In this document: one piece after another, positions 36,151 through 47,749 of the stretch
How the letters are laid out: each line of letters opens with the position of its first letter
Numbering within the stretch: position 1 is the first letter of the stretch
DNA from: Volucella zonaria
Taxonomy: Eukaryota; Arthropoda; Insecta; Diptera; Syrphidae
Assembly: GCA_963966105.1 (NCBI GenBank)
Contig: OZ014533.1
Span: 181,833,360 to 181,897,359, forward strand
Direction: 5' to 3'
Length of the DNA stretch: 64,000 nt
Notes under the pieces: generated by a model
Database searches by the model: none
What the model saw: the letters and a program-made list of their open reading frames with translations, nothing else
Told to the model about the DNA's origin: nothing
Made by a program: the position numbers and the translations under genes

Positions 36151-36720
36151 ACCTGTGTGTTTGTATGTACAATGTACATACATGGATACGTGGATAAAAA
36201 TCTGCAAGCATTTAATGACAAAACGTTCCATAAAGATGTTGTATCATGAGGTCAACTTAAACAAGCAAGGTCCTTGTATTTTTAATCGATTAACTAAGCT
36301 TGAAGGCGACCTTTTTTATCAAAAGAACGTGTTTATGGACGGGGCTCACTTTTGGCTCAGTGGGTTTGTGAACATGCAAAATTATCGCAACTGGAGTGTG
36401 GCAAATCCAGAAGAGACACACGAGACTACATTACACCCACAAAAATGCGCTGTCTGGTGTGGTCTTCACGGTGATGACACCATCCTATTTTTCCCAAAAA
36501 TGAGGACAGAGCTCGCGTTACAATAATGGTCAATATATATACGAAAATATATGCGATATCTGGTTGTAGCAGGATGGCACTACGTACCATATTGACTATC
36601 AAATCATTGATTTACTTACGACTCAATTCAACGACAAAATTATATCACGAAATTGACCACAGATATCATGAGATTCGACACTTCCCGACAATTTTCTTTA
36701 GGGCCACCTGAAAGCATTAG
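36150..36720 (+). pseudogene. DD41D-type transposase fragment
   Basis: Plus-strand reading: FMDGAHFWLSGFVNMQNYRN (equivalent to the SDEAHF motif, with the expected DE changed to DG), then HPQKCAVWCGLHGDD and remnants of the D2/D3 region with stops. It belongs to the family at 16863-18120. Confidence 0.7.
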
Positions 36721-36950
36721 TTTATGCGCATAACCCATTATTGACAAATTTAAAAAATTCCAGAGTGACTACTCGTATTGTAAAACATAATCGAGGCAGT
36801 CATAGGAGTACGAGTATGTCCAAAATTGTGCTAAAATATTAAATTTTGTTAATATTAAATTATGCCCATTTGGTTGGTTTTTGTGTTTTATTTAAAAGTT
36901 AATGTTCTTCTCAAGCAAACGAGAGTGCTATAGCTTCGATGGATGAAATA

Positions 36951-37836
36951 CTAGATGGAGTCAAAAGTAACCTCCTTGACCGCCAGAATGCGCTGTTACT
37001 GCAAAAAAGGTTATGGTGCCTTGAAGTCCGTTCATATTTATTTAGGCAGACATGCCAAATTTCAGTGCGATACTGTCTTTAGTTGTGTTTTGACAGCTGA
37101 TTGTTGTTGACGAGTTTGGCGTCATGTTGTGTATGGACAAAAACGATTTTCGTTCTCTCATAAAACATTATTTTTTGAGGGGCAAAACGGCGAAGGAAAC
37201 AAAAGAAAAGTTGGATAAATATTATGGGGCTAATGCTCCGTCGGATTACACCGTCAAATATTGGTTTCGAGAGTTTCGTGGTGGCCGCAACTCCACTACC
37301 GATCAAGTCCGCAGCGGCAGGTCCTCCGATGCGGTTACAGAGGACAATGTCAAAAAAATACATGAAATGATGTTGGCTGACCGAAAAGTGAAGGTGCGCG
37401 AGCTAGCAGATACCACAAAGTAGTACTGAGCGCACAAGCCATATTTTGGGCAATATTCTGCGTATGAAAAAGTTATCCTGCCGATACGAACGCGACACGA
37501 ACGCGAGAGCACTTCGAAAGAGTGTTTGGACTTGCTGATGCGGAATCGGCGGGACTTTTGGCGTCGATTGGTAACTGGATTTGGATCCCTCGGACTATTA
37601 TCTCTTCCCAAACCTCAAAAGATGGCTCATCAATAAAAAATTCAGCTCACGCGAGGAAATCTTCGACGTATTTTGCAGACCTTCCGGAAAATTACTTTTC
37701 GGACGGGATCAAGAAGTTGGAAAATCGCTGGAATAAGTGTATCAAACTAAAAGGGGACTATATTGAATAAAATAAGAAAAACATTTAAAAAAAATTGTTT
37801 TTCATTCTTAAGGAGGTTACTTTTCACTCAATCTAG
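36951..37836 (+). mobile_element. Mariner C1, internally deleted
   Basis: The ends CTAGATGGAGTCAAAAGTAAC (36951) and ...AAAAGTAACCTCC-type complement ending 37836 are inverted, flanked by TA. Length is 886 bp, shorter than the usual 1.3 kb. Partner copy C2 is at 54676-55631. Confidence 0.85.
37124..37770 (+). pseudogene. Mariner C1 transposase, deletion derivative
   Basis: The start MLCMDKNDFRSLIKHYFLRG continues through the HTH and TTDQVRSGRSSDAVTEDN to ELADTTK-stop. After frame breaks only the region around the third Asp (DPSDYYLF-like, in another frame) and the C-terminus (DGIKKLENRWNKCIKLKGDY) remain. The first and second catalytic regions are deleted. Confidence 0.82.
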
Positions 37837-37869
37837 TATTGGCAAAAAGTAACAGAGTACAATGTCTTG

Positions 37870-38230
37870 GAAGAAAAAACTCCATATTAATACCAACCAC
37901 CTGTTTATTGATTGTAAAGCTGCATATGCCACCCTTTTTAGAGACGAGCCGTAGAGTGTCATATGAAGTTTTGGTATCCAAGGCAAACTAGTTCATTTGC
38001 GTAGGATGACAAGGGATCGATTGCCGCATTAAATATCAAAAAAGGATTTCAACAAGGTGAAACGGTGTCATGTCATTTAATCAACATTATACTTGGAATA
38101 ATTGTGTGAAACTCACAGACCACAGACCACAATATTTCCAAAATCTGTACAACTACGATACGCCGGATACATTGTCATCATTATGTTGCACATTCAACAG
38201 CCAAACTATTTCTGAAACTTGCCTGCTCAA
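37870..38230 (+). pseudogene. RTE-like reverse-transcriptase fragment
   Basis: Across frames: NTNHLFIDCKAAYATLF (RT motif A with Asp) and IKKGFQQGETVSCHLINIIL (motif B). It stops where the I-type fragment begins. The segment at 40520-40990 has the matching C-terminus, so they may be parts of one element. Confidence 0.5.
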
Positions 38231-38239
38231 ACTCTATCA

Positions 38240-39400
38240 TTGACAGCGAAGCTTACTCTGTTACTAATAACAGTAGATCAAAACGAATCGAATCAGCCAT
38301 TTCCCGGTCGCTGCGTTCGATAAAGGAACTACATATGGTATTCCTATAAGAAGGCTACAGGTACAGAGCCAAGTTCTCACCGTGGTCGTTAAAAAAGGAT
38401 TTTCTGGACATGTCGTTAGCTTCAGACGTCATATTCCAGAAACTGTTCCTTGAGATTTCTACAGAATCAAAGAATAGACGTTGGACTTTAGTCTTCACAG
38501 ATGGCTCCAAAACTAAATGTGGTACTTCTTTTGCCTCCACAAACGAAAATGGCAATCTCATCAAAACAGGCATTTTAACCCAATCCGTTTCCATATTCAT
38601 CGCCGAAGCTGTTTTCATTCTTGAAACACTGGCCTACTTTTCGAACAAATAAGGGAAAAAACGTAATACTCGTATTGTGTGTTCCGATAGTCTTTCGATA
38701 CTAAATGCAATAAGTAACCCCAATTACAGAACTGAAGTGATTCACAAAATTAGAGACTATCTAATAAGATTCCACAACAGATTTAGACTTATTTGGATAC
38801 CAAGCCATGTTGGGATTTTGGGAAACGAGCACGCGCTGACGAAAAGTATGCTCACAATAAACCAGTCTTCTTTTTCCAATATCTCAGCAAGGACTTATTA
38901 AAGGAAATACACCTGAAAATACAGGCACAATTGCTCGCAGATTTGTCCCAATACATACACTACTACACTTCAATTAATTCGGACAGGTCCTTCCCTAACT
39001 ATCCTGCTATATCAAGACCATCAACTACGACGTTTGTCCGACTACGCCTAGGCCATACCTGCACAATCCATCAGCATCTCTTAAGACAGGAAACACCAAC
39101 CTGCCCTACATACTCTCTAACGATCGACATGACGCACCTACTTGGGCTAGTAGACTGCCCATCCAGCAGACTGTTAAATATCTTTTAAAAACAAATGCTA
39201 CACCACACGAATCATTTCGAGACCTTTCACTGGAAAACATTAACCGTATCTGTAGCATAGTTAAAATATGCAATTTGAATATTTAAACTGCTAAGAATTA
39301 AATTAAAGCCAATAGCCAATGCAGCTAGTGCTTATTAGGCTTAGTTAGCATTTAGTTTGAACTAATTGTTAATAAATAAATAATAATAATAATAATAATA
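38240..39400 (+). pseudogene. I-type LINE 3' end: RNase H and (TAA)n tail
   Basis: RNase H motifs are clear: WTLVFTDGSKTKCGTSFAS (Asp), IAEAVFILETLAYFSNK (Glu), VCSDSLSILNAISNPNYR (Asp) and LIWIPSHVGILGNEHA (His/Asn). A short Cys/His tail (TCTIHQHLLRQETPTCPT) and a 3' UTR ending in ATAATAATAATAATAA follow, as in I elements. Frames shift near 38650 and 38840. An octamer at 38667 inserts two codons just before VCSDS. Confidence 0.82.
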
Positions 39401-39529
39401 TTTCTTAAAGATTATTTCATGTAAATATTGACCACGGCTATGTTTTTAGTGGTCCATACGAAGAGTCCAATTTTGAATCTAAAAAAAAACAAATAAGGAA
39501 ATACTTTAGAGTTTGCCAGACCTCATGAA

Positions 39530-39840
39530 AACGATGATTCAACATTTCGGAAAGGTGTTCTTTTCAGTGATGTGAGCAAATTTAATTTTTTTAGACACGA
39601 TGGGAAATAAAGGATATGGACGAAATCCAATACAACCCTTTAAAAAGAAAATTTAGCATTTGTGTGATTATCTGGAACGTCAAACTAGAAAACAAAAAAG
39701 ATCTCATAGAAGCTAACTTATGATTGATCGCAAATTCCAACAGAAGTAACCCAAAACCTAGTTAATTCAATGCGCCAGCGCACACGAGACTACTTACCCC
39801 GGGGTAAAACTGATTTTATAGAAGAGGGTGATGAAGTGTA
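39530..39840 (+). pseudogene. Tc1-like transposase fragment
   Basis: VLFSDVSKFNFFRHDGK matches the Tc1 first catalytic region (usually SDESKF; here E is V). After a deletion it reads VTQNLVNSMRQRTRDYLPRG, the C-terminal region. The D2 and E core is missing. Confidence 0.6.
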
Positions 39841-40519
39841 AATTAAAAACCGGTGTAAATTTTCAACCAGTATTAAGCGGTTGAACGTCGGAGGAAAACC
39901 AATACATACAAAAGTTGTCAATTTTAAGGGTAAGCAATCAGAATCGGTTCATTTATACAAAATTTTGCGCCGCATTCTTCATCCAGTATGCGTTTGAAGT
40001 AGAAGAAACCCCGGGGAAAAATTGATCAAGTGTGCACTGACCCAAAGAATGAAGGCTGTGATTGCTGCAGCAGGTGGCCCAACTAAGTGGTGGTACTGTG
40101 GTGGCTAGAAAAGAACTCTCATATACGCGGAATGTTAAGTTCATGCCTTGATGTTATGGCGTTTTCGACTGGGCGGACAGAAGCCTTCTTTTTTTTTACT
40201 CCGGAGTTGGGCGATTTTGATTGAAATGCAAGACTTAAATCTCTTCGGACTTTTATTTTTTAAATACCAATATGAACACTCATGTCGTTTTCGTTGGGCT
40301 TTTCTCCGTGCTTCGGAGAAGAAAAGTGACGTAAAACTATTTCCCCTCATTTTTTCAGAATCAAAATTTTGCTTCTCGTCTTCATTTGATTGCAGCGTTT
40401 TTGGTTACTGAAACAAAAGCGGCAGAGATAGGATTAATGATGAATTAGGGTAAAACATAGTATTGTATATGTTTATGCTGTCGACAACAATGGCTTGGGC
40501 ACCATGGAACAAGGGCAAA

Positions 40520-40990
40520 CTTGAACTTCAAGGTGAAAAAAATGGTTTACCTTGGTTCCGTTTGTGAATTCAAAAAACGACACAACCGTAGAGATCAAGC
40601 GAAGAACCGCTTTTGGCAATCGTTGTTTCTTTGGACCAGGAAGGCAACTCGGAAATAAGTGGCTCTCACGAACAACTTTCTAAGACACTTATCAGCCAAG
40701 TGGTTCTGTATATCGCGGAAGCATGAAATTTATCTAAAGACGGCAAAAATGGCCCTGTTTGCAGCGATAGAATATGTAGAAGAGAAATAACAACAAACAT
40801 CGATATAGACCTTGTCAGAAGGGGAAGAATTCATAGACTCCGATGGCTAGGACATATTAGGGAAATGAACACACAGATAGCGGGAGGACAACGTGGTAAA
40901 GGCATGCGCAAGTGGAATCATCCAACTTGGTGTAAGCAGCTGCAGGCGATTAGCAATAGACTTGTCTAAATGGAAAGAATTGTTAATTGA
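40520..40990 (+). pseudogene. RTE-like LINE, RT C-terminal fragment
   Basis: Reading across frames: MVYLGSV, ISQVVLYIAEAWNLSKDGKN and RRGRIHRLRWLGHIREMNTQ. This is the order at the end of RTE-type endonuclease-reverse transcriptases in arthropods. Stops and shifts abound. Confidence 0.65.
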
Positions 40991-41639
40991 CGTCCAGGTT
41001 CACTCCGAATTGCAGCTTCGCCTAAAGAAAATAAGCAAATATAAAGTGTCCCAAAAGAAAGTTTCTATTTGATTGGCTAAGTGCATGAACACAACAAACC
41101 TGCGTGGTGCGGGGTGAATGCCAATCGATGTATGTATCAATCTGTTGGCCTCCAATGACTCGCGAACGAATAGTGCTATCTATTTGAATTTCTGATGATG
41201 CGTCTTCATGCCGAATCGCGGCCATTCGATTTTGACAAAAATCCACCGATGATTTTTAAGTTATTAAAAAAAAACAACATACACAAAATACAATTTATTT
41301 TTTCTTGAGAACAGCGGACTCTTTCGAAATTATTGCAGTACTAATCAAAGTCTATTAACATGGCACACATTTGACGAAAATTTGAAAAAAATCCGGCCAG
41401 AAATACTGAGTTATTCAAGGAATAGCAAAAAATTTAAGAACCGTCAATGCAGTACTAACTATGATGTCGTGAATACACTGAGTCCTACATCTGAGAGGTC
41501 GAACTTTTATGGCTAATAGGTGTGTTGTGTGAGCGAGAGTTTTACGACAGCTGCACGAAGAAAAATTTCCAGTCATCGTGGTTTGCATAATACAAATGTG
41601 TGTTCAGCACATACATAAGTCAGTACATCCAGGATAGTC

Positions 41640-41830
41640 CAATATTTTAAGTGCAGATGTGGCATGATCATCATTACACCGCATTTTGCGCAAAGATTTA
41701 AAACTGCACCACTACTAAATTCAGTTGATAAAAGATGCTTCTAGATGCTTCAATTTCGTAATCGTTTCACTGAGCATTTATCAACATTCAACAACCTTTT
41801 GTTTTCCGATGAAGCACGATTTCAACGAAC
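41640..41830 (+). pseudogene. DD41D-type transposase scrap
   Basis: HRILRKDLKLHHY and NNLLFSDEARFQ correspond to the linker and first catalytic region (SDEAHF) of the DD41D family. The following DNA looks like an LTR, which probably cut it. Confidence 0.5.
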
Positions 41831-41870
41831 TTTCGTTTTTGACCCGAAACGCAAGCATCAGAAACCCCTA

Positions 41871-42925
41871 TGTTCAGGCCAAAACAAAACAATGCGTATT
41901 CCACAACACACCGCATAGGGCAACGAACGAACTACCAAAGCATAAATGCATAATCAACATCACGGAGCAACGAACGGAGCATAAGGGACAACAAACGACA
42001 ACGAACCTAACACCTCGTCAGCATACTTCGTTGCGTCATACCATTAAGTGTTTATTATGTTCACTTGTTATTTCTAGATATAGGCAATATTGTTATTAGT
42101 TGTAATGTATAAAAGATGCATTCGCCCAACAAATAAATGTCAGTTTAATTCAGTTCAATACTGATCAACAACCAAGCGTTTTTAATCCGCCACAACATCT
42201 TCATCAAGTGAACAGGTTCAAGTGCTTGTCTCACAATTCAACAAGATATTTGGTTTATGTGCCTGATATCAAACGAAAGATATTCCGTTCAACATTTTGG
42301 TGACCCCGACGTGATTGATTCCCCCCACCGGTGGTAAGGGGCAATTCACATCAATTAACAAATGCGTTTGTCAGGGCTATACACTGGCAAGACCATCAGG
42401 TCATAATCATCATCTCGGCTGCTGCATTCAGCTAACGGTCAATTAGTGTTACCAGGGCTATAACACTGGTAGTTGTCTCAACCATCGTTTATTAAAACCT
42501 CTCTACGCAATTTAAACATGGAACAAATGACGGCGACTCAAAGATCACTTGGAGAAGAAGTCCAGCAGATCATCAGAAACTTCACGAAGGATTCTCCAAA
42601 TCGAAAAACTATGGAGGAGTATTTTACCTCCAGAATCAACCGATTAGACACCATATGGGAGGAATTCGAAGCCACCGACAATAGACGACAATTACTTCTT
42701 GTCAGACTACTACACCAAGATCAAGGAGCTATACACCAAGTATAGGCAGATCTTGAGTGATTCGTTGGGCCAGATCAAGGCAAGCAATGCCAAAACCCCA
42801 GAAAGGTCGTCAACAAGTCAAGACGACGAACAATTGGTATCAACAATCAAGCTACCAGAGGACCGGCATCAACGGGCCATGGATCAGCTTAAAAAAAATA
42901 ATTTCCTTAACTCTGTACTTTGATA
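41871..42925 (+). mobile_element. LTR retrotransposon 5' end: LTR, primer site, gag start
   Basis: A candidate LTR runs from about 41871 (TGTTCAGG) to about 42293 (TTCAACA), with TATAAAAG near 42107 and AATAAA near 42131. TTTTGGTGACCCCGACGTGA follows as the likely tRNA primer site. A gag-like frame starts at 42518. Everything after 42925, including pol and the 3' LTR, is missing. The superfamily (Gypsy or BEL) is not resolved. Confidence 0.65.
42518..42923 (+). pseudogene. gag-like fragment, frameshifted
   Basis: The frame opens with MEQMTATQRSL and runs to INRLDTIWEEFEATDN. A shift near 42690 then moves it to DYYTKIKELYTKYRQIL and an end at FLNSVL. The charged helical pattern fits the capsid precursor of an LTR retrotransposon. 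It is truncated and carries no protease or RT. Confidence 0.6.
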
Positions 42926-43159
42926 ATTCATAAACGTTTTTTCAACAGACCACTCCCACATATTTATATCACTACATTAAAAATACACGTTCTTTGGCAC
43001 ACCTTGCATATTAACTTGGAAGTATATGTACGAGTCTGAAACGCAAATGTGTACATATGACGCACTTTCAATATTCAATACTTTCACCACTTACAATTCG
43101 CTTCCGACACCGAGAAATTAACTTTTCAAATCCGTGTAGATAAAGAAAATCCTTCCTTC

Positions 43160-43420
43160 TTTCCTAAAAAATACATATCGTCGTTTTAAGTTTTTCATCG
43201 TCGGAAAACGGCTTTCCGCGAAGACCCATTCTCAAATTGGGGAACAAGTATCACAATAATCACCTGGTGCTGGACTATAAGTTGAGTGGCCAATTTCGTG
43301 CGGTGTACCATGCAAACCGATGCGTTGTAGTGAATCAGGAACATACTAGTGCTCAGTTTTCCTCTTCAGCACAGAGTTTCAAAAATTCTCTAGAACACCT
43401 AGCTCTGTCTTATTTCTGAG
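43160..43420 (-). pseudogene. Mariner C-terminal remnant
   Basis: Minus-strand frames give a YSPALAPCDY-like segment (STYSPAPGDY) followed by PKLRMGLRGKPF, which matches the third Asp region of mellifera-type mariners. It is strongly decayed. Confidence 0.45.
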
Positions 43421-43619
43421 ACTTAAGTCATTCTGGTTGTTTCCCACTTAGACTTATTAAAAAACTAACTATCCCAATTGTACAAAATTATGTATTACAA
43501 CAGATAATGTCGTAATATATTTCAAATACCAAACTATCTGTTTAATTAACTAATCATATCGATACCGAAGGTACACTGAGCCCCCCCTTATACGTATACC
43601 ATGACTTACCTACAGTGGA

Positions 43620-43901
43620 GCAAATCTGAATGCATTGTCAAAAGAGGCTGTCGCCGACTCACTAGGCATATTAGGCAACTGGCAATTTGCCCAACGAATC
43701 TCCACTATCATTGACTTTTGCAAATTAGAAATAGATTTTATATTAAAACCACGTAAGTCGATTCGCCCACGTCCTAATAATGCATCAGTGACATCCTGGA
43801 TAGCAGACAACAAAATTACTATCAAAATTCATATTAACTACAAAGTTCAGTACTTCCGACTGCGAATGTATTTCTTATTATCAATATGTACTCGTACATA
43901 A
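43620..43901 (+). other. Unrecognised 88-residue ORF
   Basis: MSKEAVADSLGILGNWQFAQ, then FCKLEIDFILKPRKSIRPRP. No family is recognised. Splice or promoter support is lacking, so it may be chance or a TE scrap. Confidence 0.2.
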
Positions 43902-44459
43902 AAACTTTCTGTCACAACGTGATCAAAAAACATAATAAAACAATGATAAGATAATCTAAAAGTAATCTAAATCAGTGAAATCTCGAATTGAAGGGATTTC
44001 CGCATGATGAAATCCGTAATCCTGAATATAATTAAATTGGATTATACCGATGATAAGCGATCTTGTTAGCATTATAGAGGACATAGGTTCATTAACACCA
44101 CACTTTGTACGGTGAGTGTTAAGGCCAAATAGTGGATATGGATTTACAACGGAAGCACATTACATCATAAACTATACTTTTGAGGAAAAGAGCAGTGAGA
44201 TAGAGGAAGTTGGAAAAGATATTGACAGTAACTAAGAATGTTTGAGGGCAATTATTCATATAATCGAAGCAATCATATCCTGGCTCTTCGGGCTAAAATA
44301 AATCAGATTCATTCTGTAGGGTAGAATTGCATTTTATTCAGATAATTGCAAGACTCAGAGAATTCCGAGTGTGGCATCTAGATGTAAAACTTCTTGCATT
44401 GCATTGCATATCCAGATACTTTTTTTGACTTCTCATGAGCTGGAACCTACCCTTTTGTA

Positions 44460-45485
44460 AAGGGTGTTTTTTTTAGAGGTATACAAATTCAACATTAAAT
44501 AAAACACTTTAAGCTAATGAAGCGCATATATCAGCAATAACACGGCGAATGTTGACTTCCAAATCGTTCAACGTCTCTGGTTTATTGGCGTTGACTAGTG
44601 ACTTCACATACCCCCAAAGAAAGTAATCTAAAGGTGTGAGATCACGGGATCGTGGAGGCCAGTTCACAGGTCCATTACGCAAATGTTTCTTGAAATAAAT
44701 ATTGATGGTGTCGCGCGCCGTGTGGCATGTTGCGCCATCTTGTTCAAACCAAAGCTATATCACGTCAATGTAATTCAACTGAGGAACGAAGAAGTCAGAA
44801 ATTATGTTTCTATAGCACTCTTCATTGACGGTAACATTCTGGCCCGCACTGTGCATAAAGAAATATGGGCCGATGATTCCACCAGCTCATAAGGCACACA
44901 AAACAGTGAATTTTAATAGTTGTAAGAGCGTCTCGACAAAGATTTTTTTCTTTCTTTCTTCTTTCTCCATTCTAAATTCGGCAATTTTCTTGTTTGCATA
45001 TCCATTTACCCAAAAATGGGCCTTATCGAAGAACAATGAAAATGAGGATCTTATAAGTTTTTAAGCCAAAGATCTTTCCGTAAAATGTTCCACAAAGCGG
45101 ATGAGCATAGCTCCAATTGCTGTACACGATGGCGAATCGACTCATTTGGATTCTCCTCAACACTGCGCTCCACAACGACAATAACTTCTTCTGTTCGCAC
45201 TGTTTGTCATCTTTGGGGATGCGATTCATCGTGTTGCCAATAACTTGCTCAGATGGACGATTATGTCGACCGTAAAATGCACGTAGCGCACGATAACTTG
45301 GGCGAACCGAACCATGGTTTTCAAAATAAGTTTGCACAATTTGCACGCGCTGTTCTGGCGTTAATCTATTCATCGTAAAATGGCAAAACGTACTAACGAC
45401 AAACTAACTTTCAACTGTCAAATTGACAATCTGTAGAAACAGTGTTGCCAGTTTAAAAACCAAACCAATAAAAAAAAACACCCTT
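44460..45485 (-). mobile_element. DD41D-type element with internal deletions
   Basis: The ends AAGGGTGTTTTTTTTAGAGG (44460) and complementary ...AAAAAACACCCTT (45485) are inverted, flanked by TA (44458-44459, 45486-45487). It is 1026 bp, against 1258 bp for the copy at 16863. Confidence 0.87.
44530..45373 (-). pseudogene. DD41D-type transposase, deleted and frameshifted
   Basis: The N-terminus MNRLTPEQRVQIVQTYFENH and YRALRAFYGRHNRPSEQ is typical of the family. The middle lacks much of the linker and the first catalytic region. Near 44620-44760 the minus strand reads FEQDGATCHTARDT-like D2 sequence and VNWPPRSRDLTPLDYFLWG-like D3 sequence across frames. Confidence 0.78.
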
Positions 45486-45567
45486 TATATCCTCCTTCTT
45501 TCCTTCGCTGTTAGTCCCCTGCCGAAATAGGGGTGGCGTATAAGTGTACTGAGCTGACTACTGCCTA

Positions 45568-46739
45568 CGAGGACTGTCTGAAAAATTTCCAACGTAAAGA
45601 TAGCGGCACTCGTCAATAAAAGCTAGTGAATGCTAGTTGTGCATCTTTTGACAGTTACTTACCGATGTTTCAGTCATTTTGGATTTGGACGCGCAGTTTT
45701 TAGTTGACAGTCGTTTGAGTGAGTCAATGTGAGTGTTTTTTGTGAAAATGGAAAAAATTGAGTATCGAGAAATTTTGGGCAGCTGAATTTAAACGTGGCC
45801 GTAAGAGCTTGGGAGATGATGAACGTTTGGGACATCCAAAAACTGCAACCACTCACGATAACATTGCTAAAGTTCACCAAATGGTGTTAGACGACCGCCG
45901 AATTAAAGTGAGAGAGATAGTAGAGGTTATGAAAATGTCCAAAGAACGTGTTTGTTACATATTAAGTCAAGATTAGGCATGAGAAAGCTGTCCGCGCGTT
46001 GGGTGTCGCGGTTGCTTACGTTAGACCAAAAACGTTTTCGAATGAACATTTCCAACGCTCTGTTGGCGCAGTTTAGGCTCAATAAATCCGAGTTTTGGCG
46101 CCGATTAATTACCGTAGATGAAACTTGGATATACCATTATACGCCCGAAACAAAAATTCAGTCAAAACAGTGGACTACAAAGGGCGAGCCGGCTCCAAAA
46201 AAAAAAAGCAAAAACTGTTTTTTCGGCTGGGAAAGTGATGCGACTGTTTTTTGGGATAGTAAAGGAGATATCTTAATCGATTTTCTTCAAAAAGGTAAAA
46301 CCATTACAAGAGCATACTACTCGTCATTGCTTGCCAAGCTGAAGGCAAAAATTGCGGAAAAGCGGCCACATTTGCAGAAAAGACAACGCCCCGTCTGCCA
46401 TGACACCGGTTGCCATGGCGAAAATCCATGAATTACGGTTTGAACTGCTTGACCATCCACCTTATTCATTATCTAACCCCAAGCGACTTCTTTTTGTTCC
46501 CTCATCTAAAAACTGCGCTCGGAGAACAGAGATTTTCGTTAAATGAGGAAGCAATCACCTTCGTGAACTATTATTTTGCAGAGAAAAACGCCAAGTACTA
46601 TTTGGTCGGGTTAGAGAGATGAGAGCATCGCTGGGAGAAGTGTGTAGAGTTACAAGGAGACTATGTAGAAAGATAAAAAAAAATTGAGAAAAAATGTCTT
46701 GTATCATTGTTCGGTCGGAAACTTTTCGGCCAACTCTCG
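45568..46739 (+). mobile_element. Mariner B2, complete ends
   Basis: It starts CGAGGACTGTCTGAAAAATT after TA (45566-45567) and ends ...CGGCCAACTCTCG before TA (46740-46741). It is a sister of B1 and lacks the A2 insertion, so it shows the empty site. Length is 1172 bp. Confidence 0.92.
45748..46674 (+). pseudogene. Mariner B2 transposase, inactive
   Basis: MEKIEYRE joins directly to KFWAAEFKRGRKSLGDDERL by a deletion of most of the first HTH. After a break at LSQD the frame 45952-46431 carries RLITVDETWIYHYTPE (D1), a poly-A shift near 46200, and HLQKRQRPVCHDTGCHGENP. That is the same D2-removing deletion as in B1. PSDFFLFPHLK (D3) follows in another frame. Confidence 0.88.
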
Positions 46740-46741
46740 TA

Positions 46742-47630
46742 TTAAATAGTCCACAAGTGTTTTAAAAGTAGTGTGTTGTAAATCGTTACTTCTAAATATT
46801 TCATTCTATCGATCGAATGTTTTGATTTCAAATGCTTCCAATATTTCACAGTATTGCGATTGGTTAGTAAGATATAAGCCATTTTTGATTTAAGTCCTTC
46901 TTTCGTTTGTGTCAGTACCTATCTTATGAATATGTTTCGTCAGTGTATCAACGGCAATCGAACCCAAACATACTCGTAGTTGCTCCTTGAGACTGTATGT
47001 TTGAACCCAAACATACTCGCAGTACCCCGTCATATATGTTTTTTTCTTTCATAAGAAAGGTTCATTGCGATATTATAGTTTACTACTACTGATATAGCTT
47101 ATTAGTATCTCCTGAAATATGTATTAGTATGATGTAGTAATTCCTGCGAGTGATCTTCAGGTAAATGTTCACTTTTCTACTCCTTCTATTACTTCAATGT
47201 TTGCTCTCCGCCGTTGGACTTTGCAGTACATGCAAGAACGTCATGAAGACTCTAAAGCCTATATCCAAATGCCCATAACTAGAGAAAAGAAAAAATCATC
47301 TATTTAATTAAAAGCAATTAAAAAATTCTTCGCCAGCTAATTGTCAATTTGTTTCTGGTAAACCTCGTCATGTAAAACCAACAAGATGAGTAGAAACCGT
47401 TGGTACTTTAAAATGAAGTCTAATTTTTTTTTTTTTTCATTTTATATGTTATGTTTTATTATATAATTACTATTATGCAGAGTTCCATTACGTTGCAATT
47501 TTTGTTTGTAAACCTTAATTCACTAATCACAGCATTATTGTATCGGATTATTATTTTAGATTTATTTAGGTACTGATTGAAGATTATATGGTATATTCAT
47601 AAATCATTAACGTCTGCAGTTAACAATCGC
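46742..47630. other. Upstream flank of the serine protease
   Basis: AT-rich. It contains a direct repeat GAACCCAAACATACTCG (46961 and about 47003); the first copy holds an octamer, the second a one-base variant. No other gene seen. Confidence 0.5.
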
Positions 47631-47633
47631 ACG

Positions 47634-47722
47634 GATAATCAATTGACGATAAGTTCCTAACTTAGATAGTGTTAAGAATACAAAATTCCTATAAATTGCC
47701 ACTTTAACAGAAAGTTAGTTAG
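47634..47722 (+). promoter_or_regulatory. Promoter of the serine protease: GATA sites, TATA box, start region
   Basis: A TATAAA lies at about 47690-47695, and a plausible start around AGTTAGTTAG (about 47715-47722), 25-30 bp downstream. Three GATA-type sites precede it: GATAA near 47634, GATAAG near 47648 and GATAG near 47665. GATA factors drive midgut digestive enzymes in flies, so this fits a gut protease; that last step is inference. Confidence 0.6.
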
Positions 47723-47749
47723 TACGATTTTGCCTTACAAAGTCTCACC

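Noticed and set aside
40141..40411. ORFs on both strands in a Lys/Arg-rich patch
   Set aside because: Neither frame shows a family signature, and they mirror each other.
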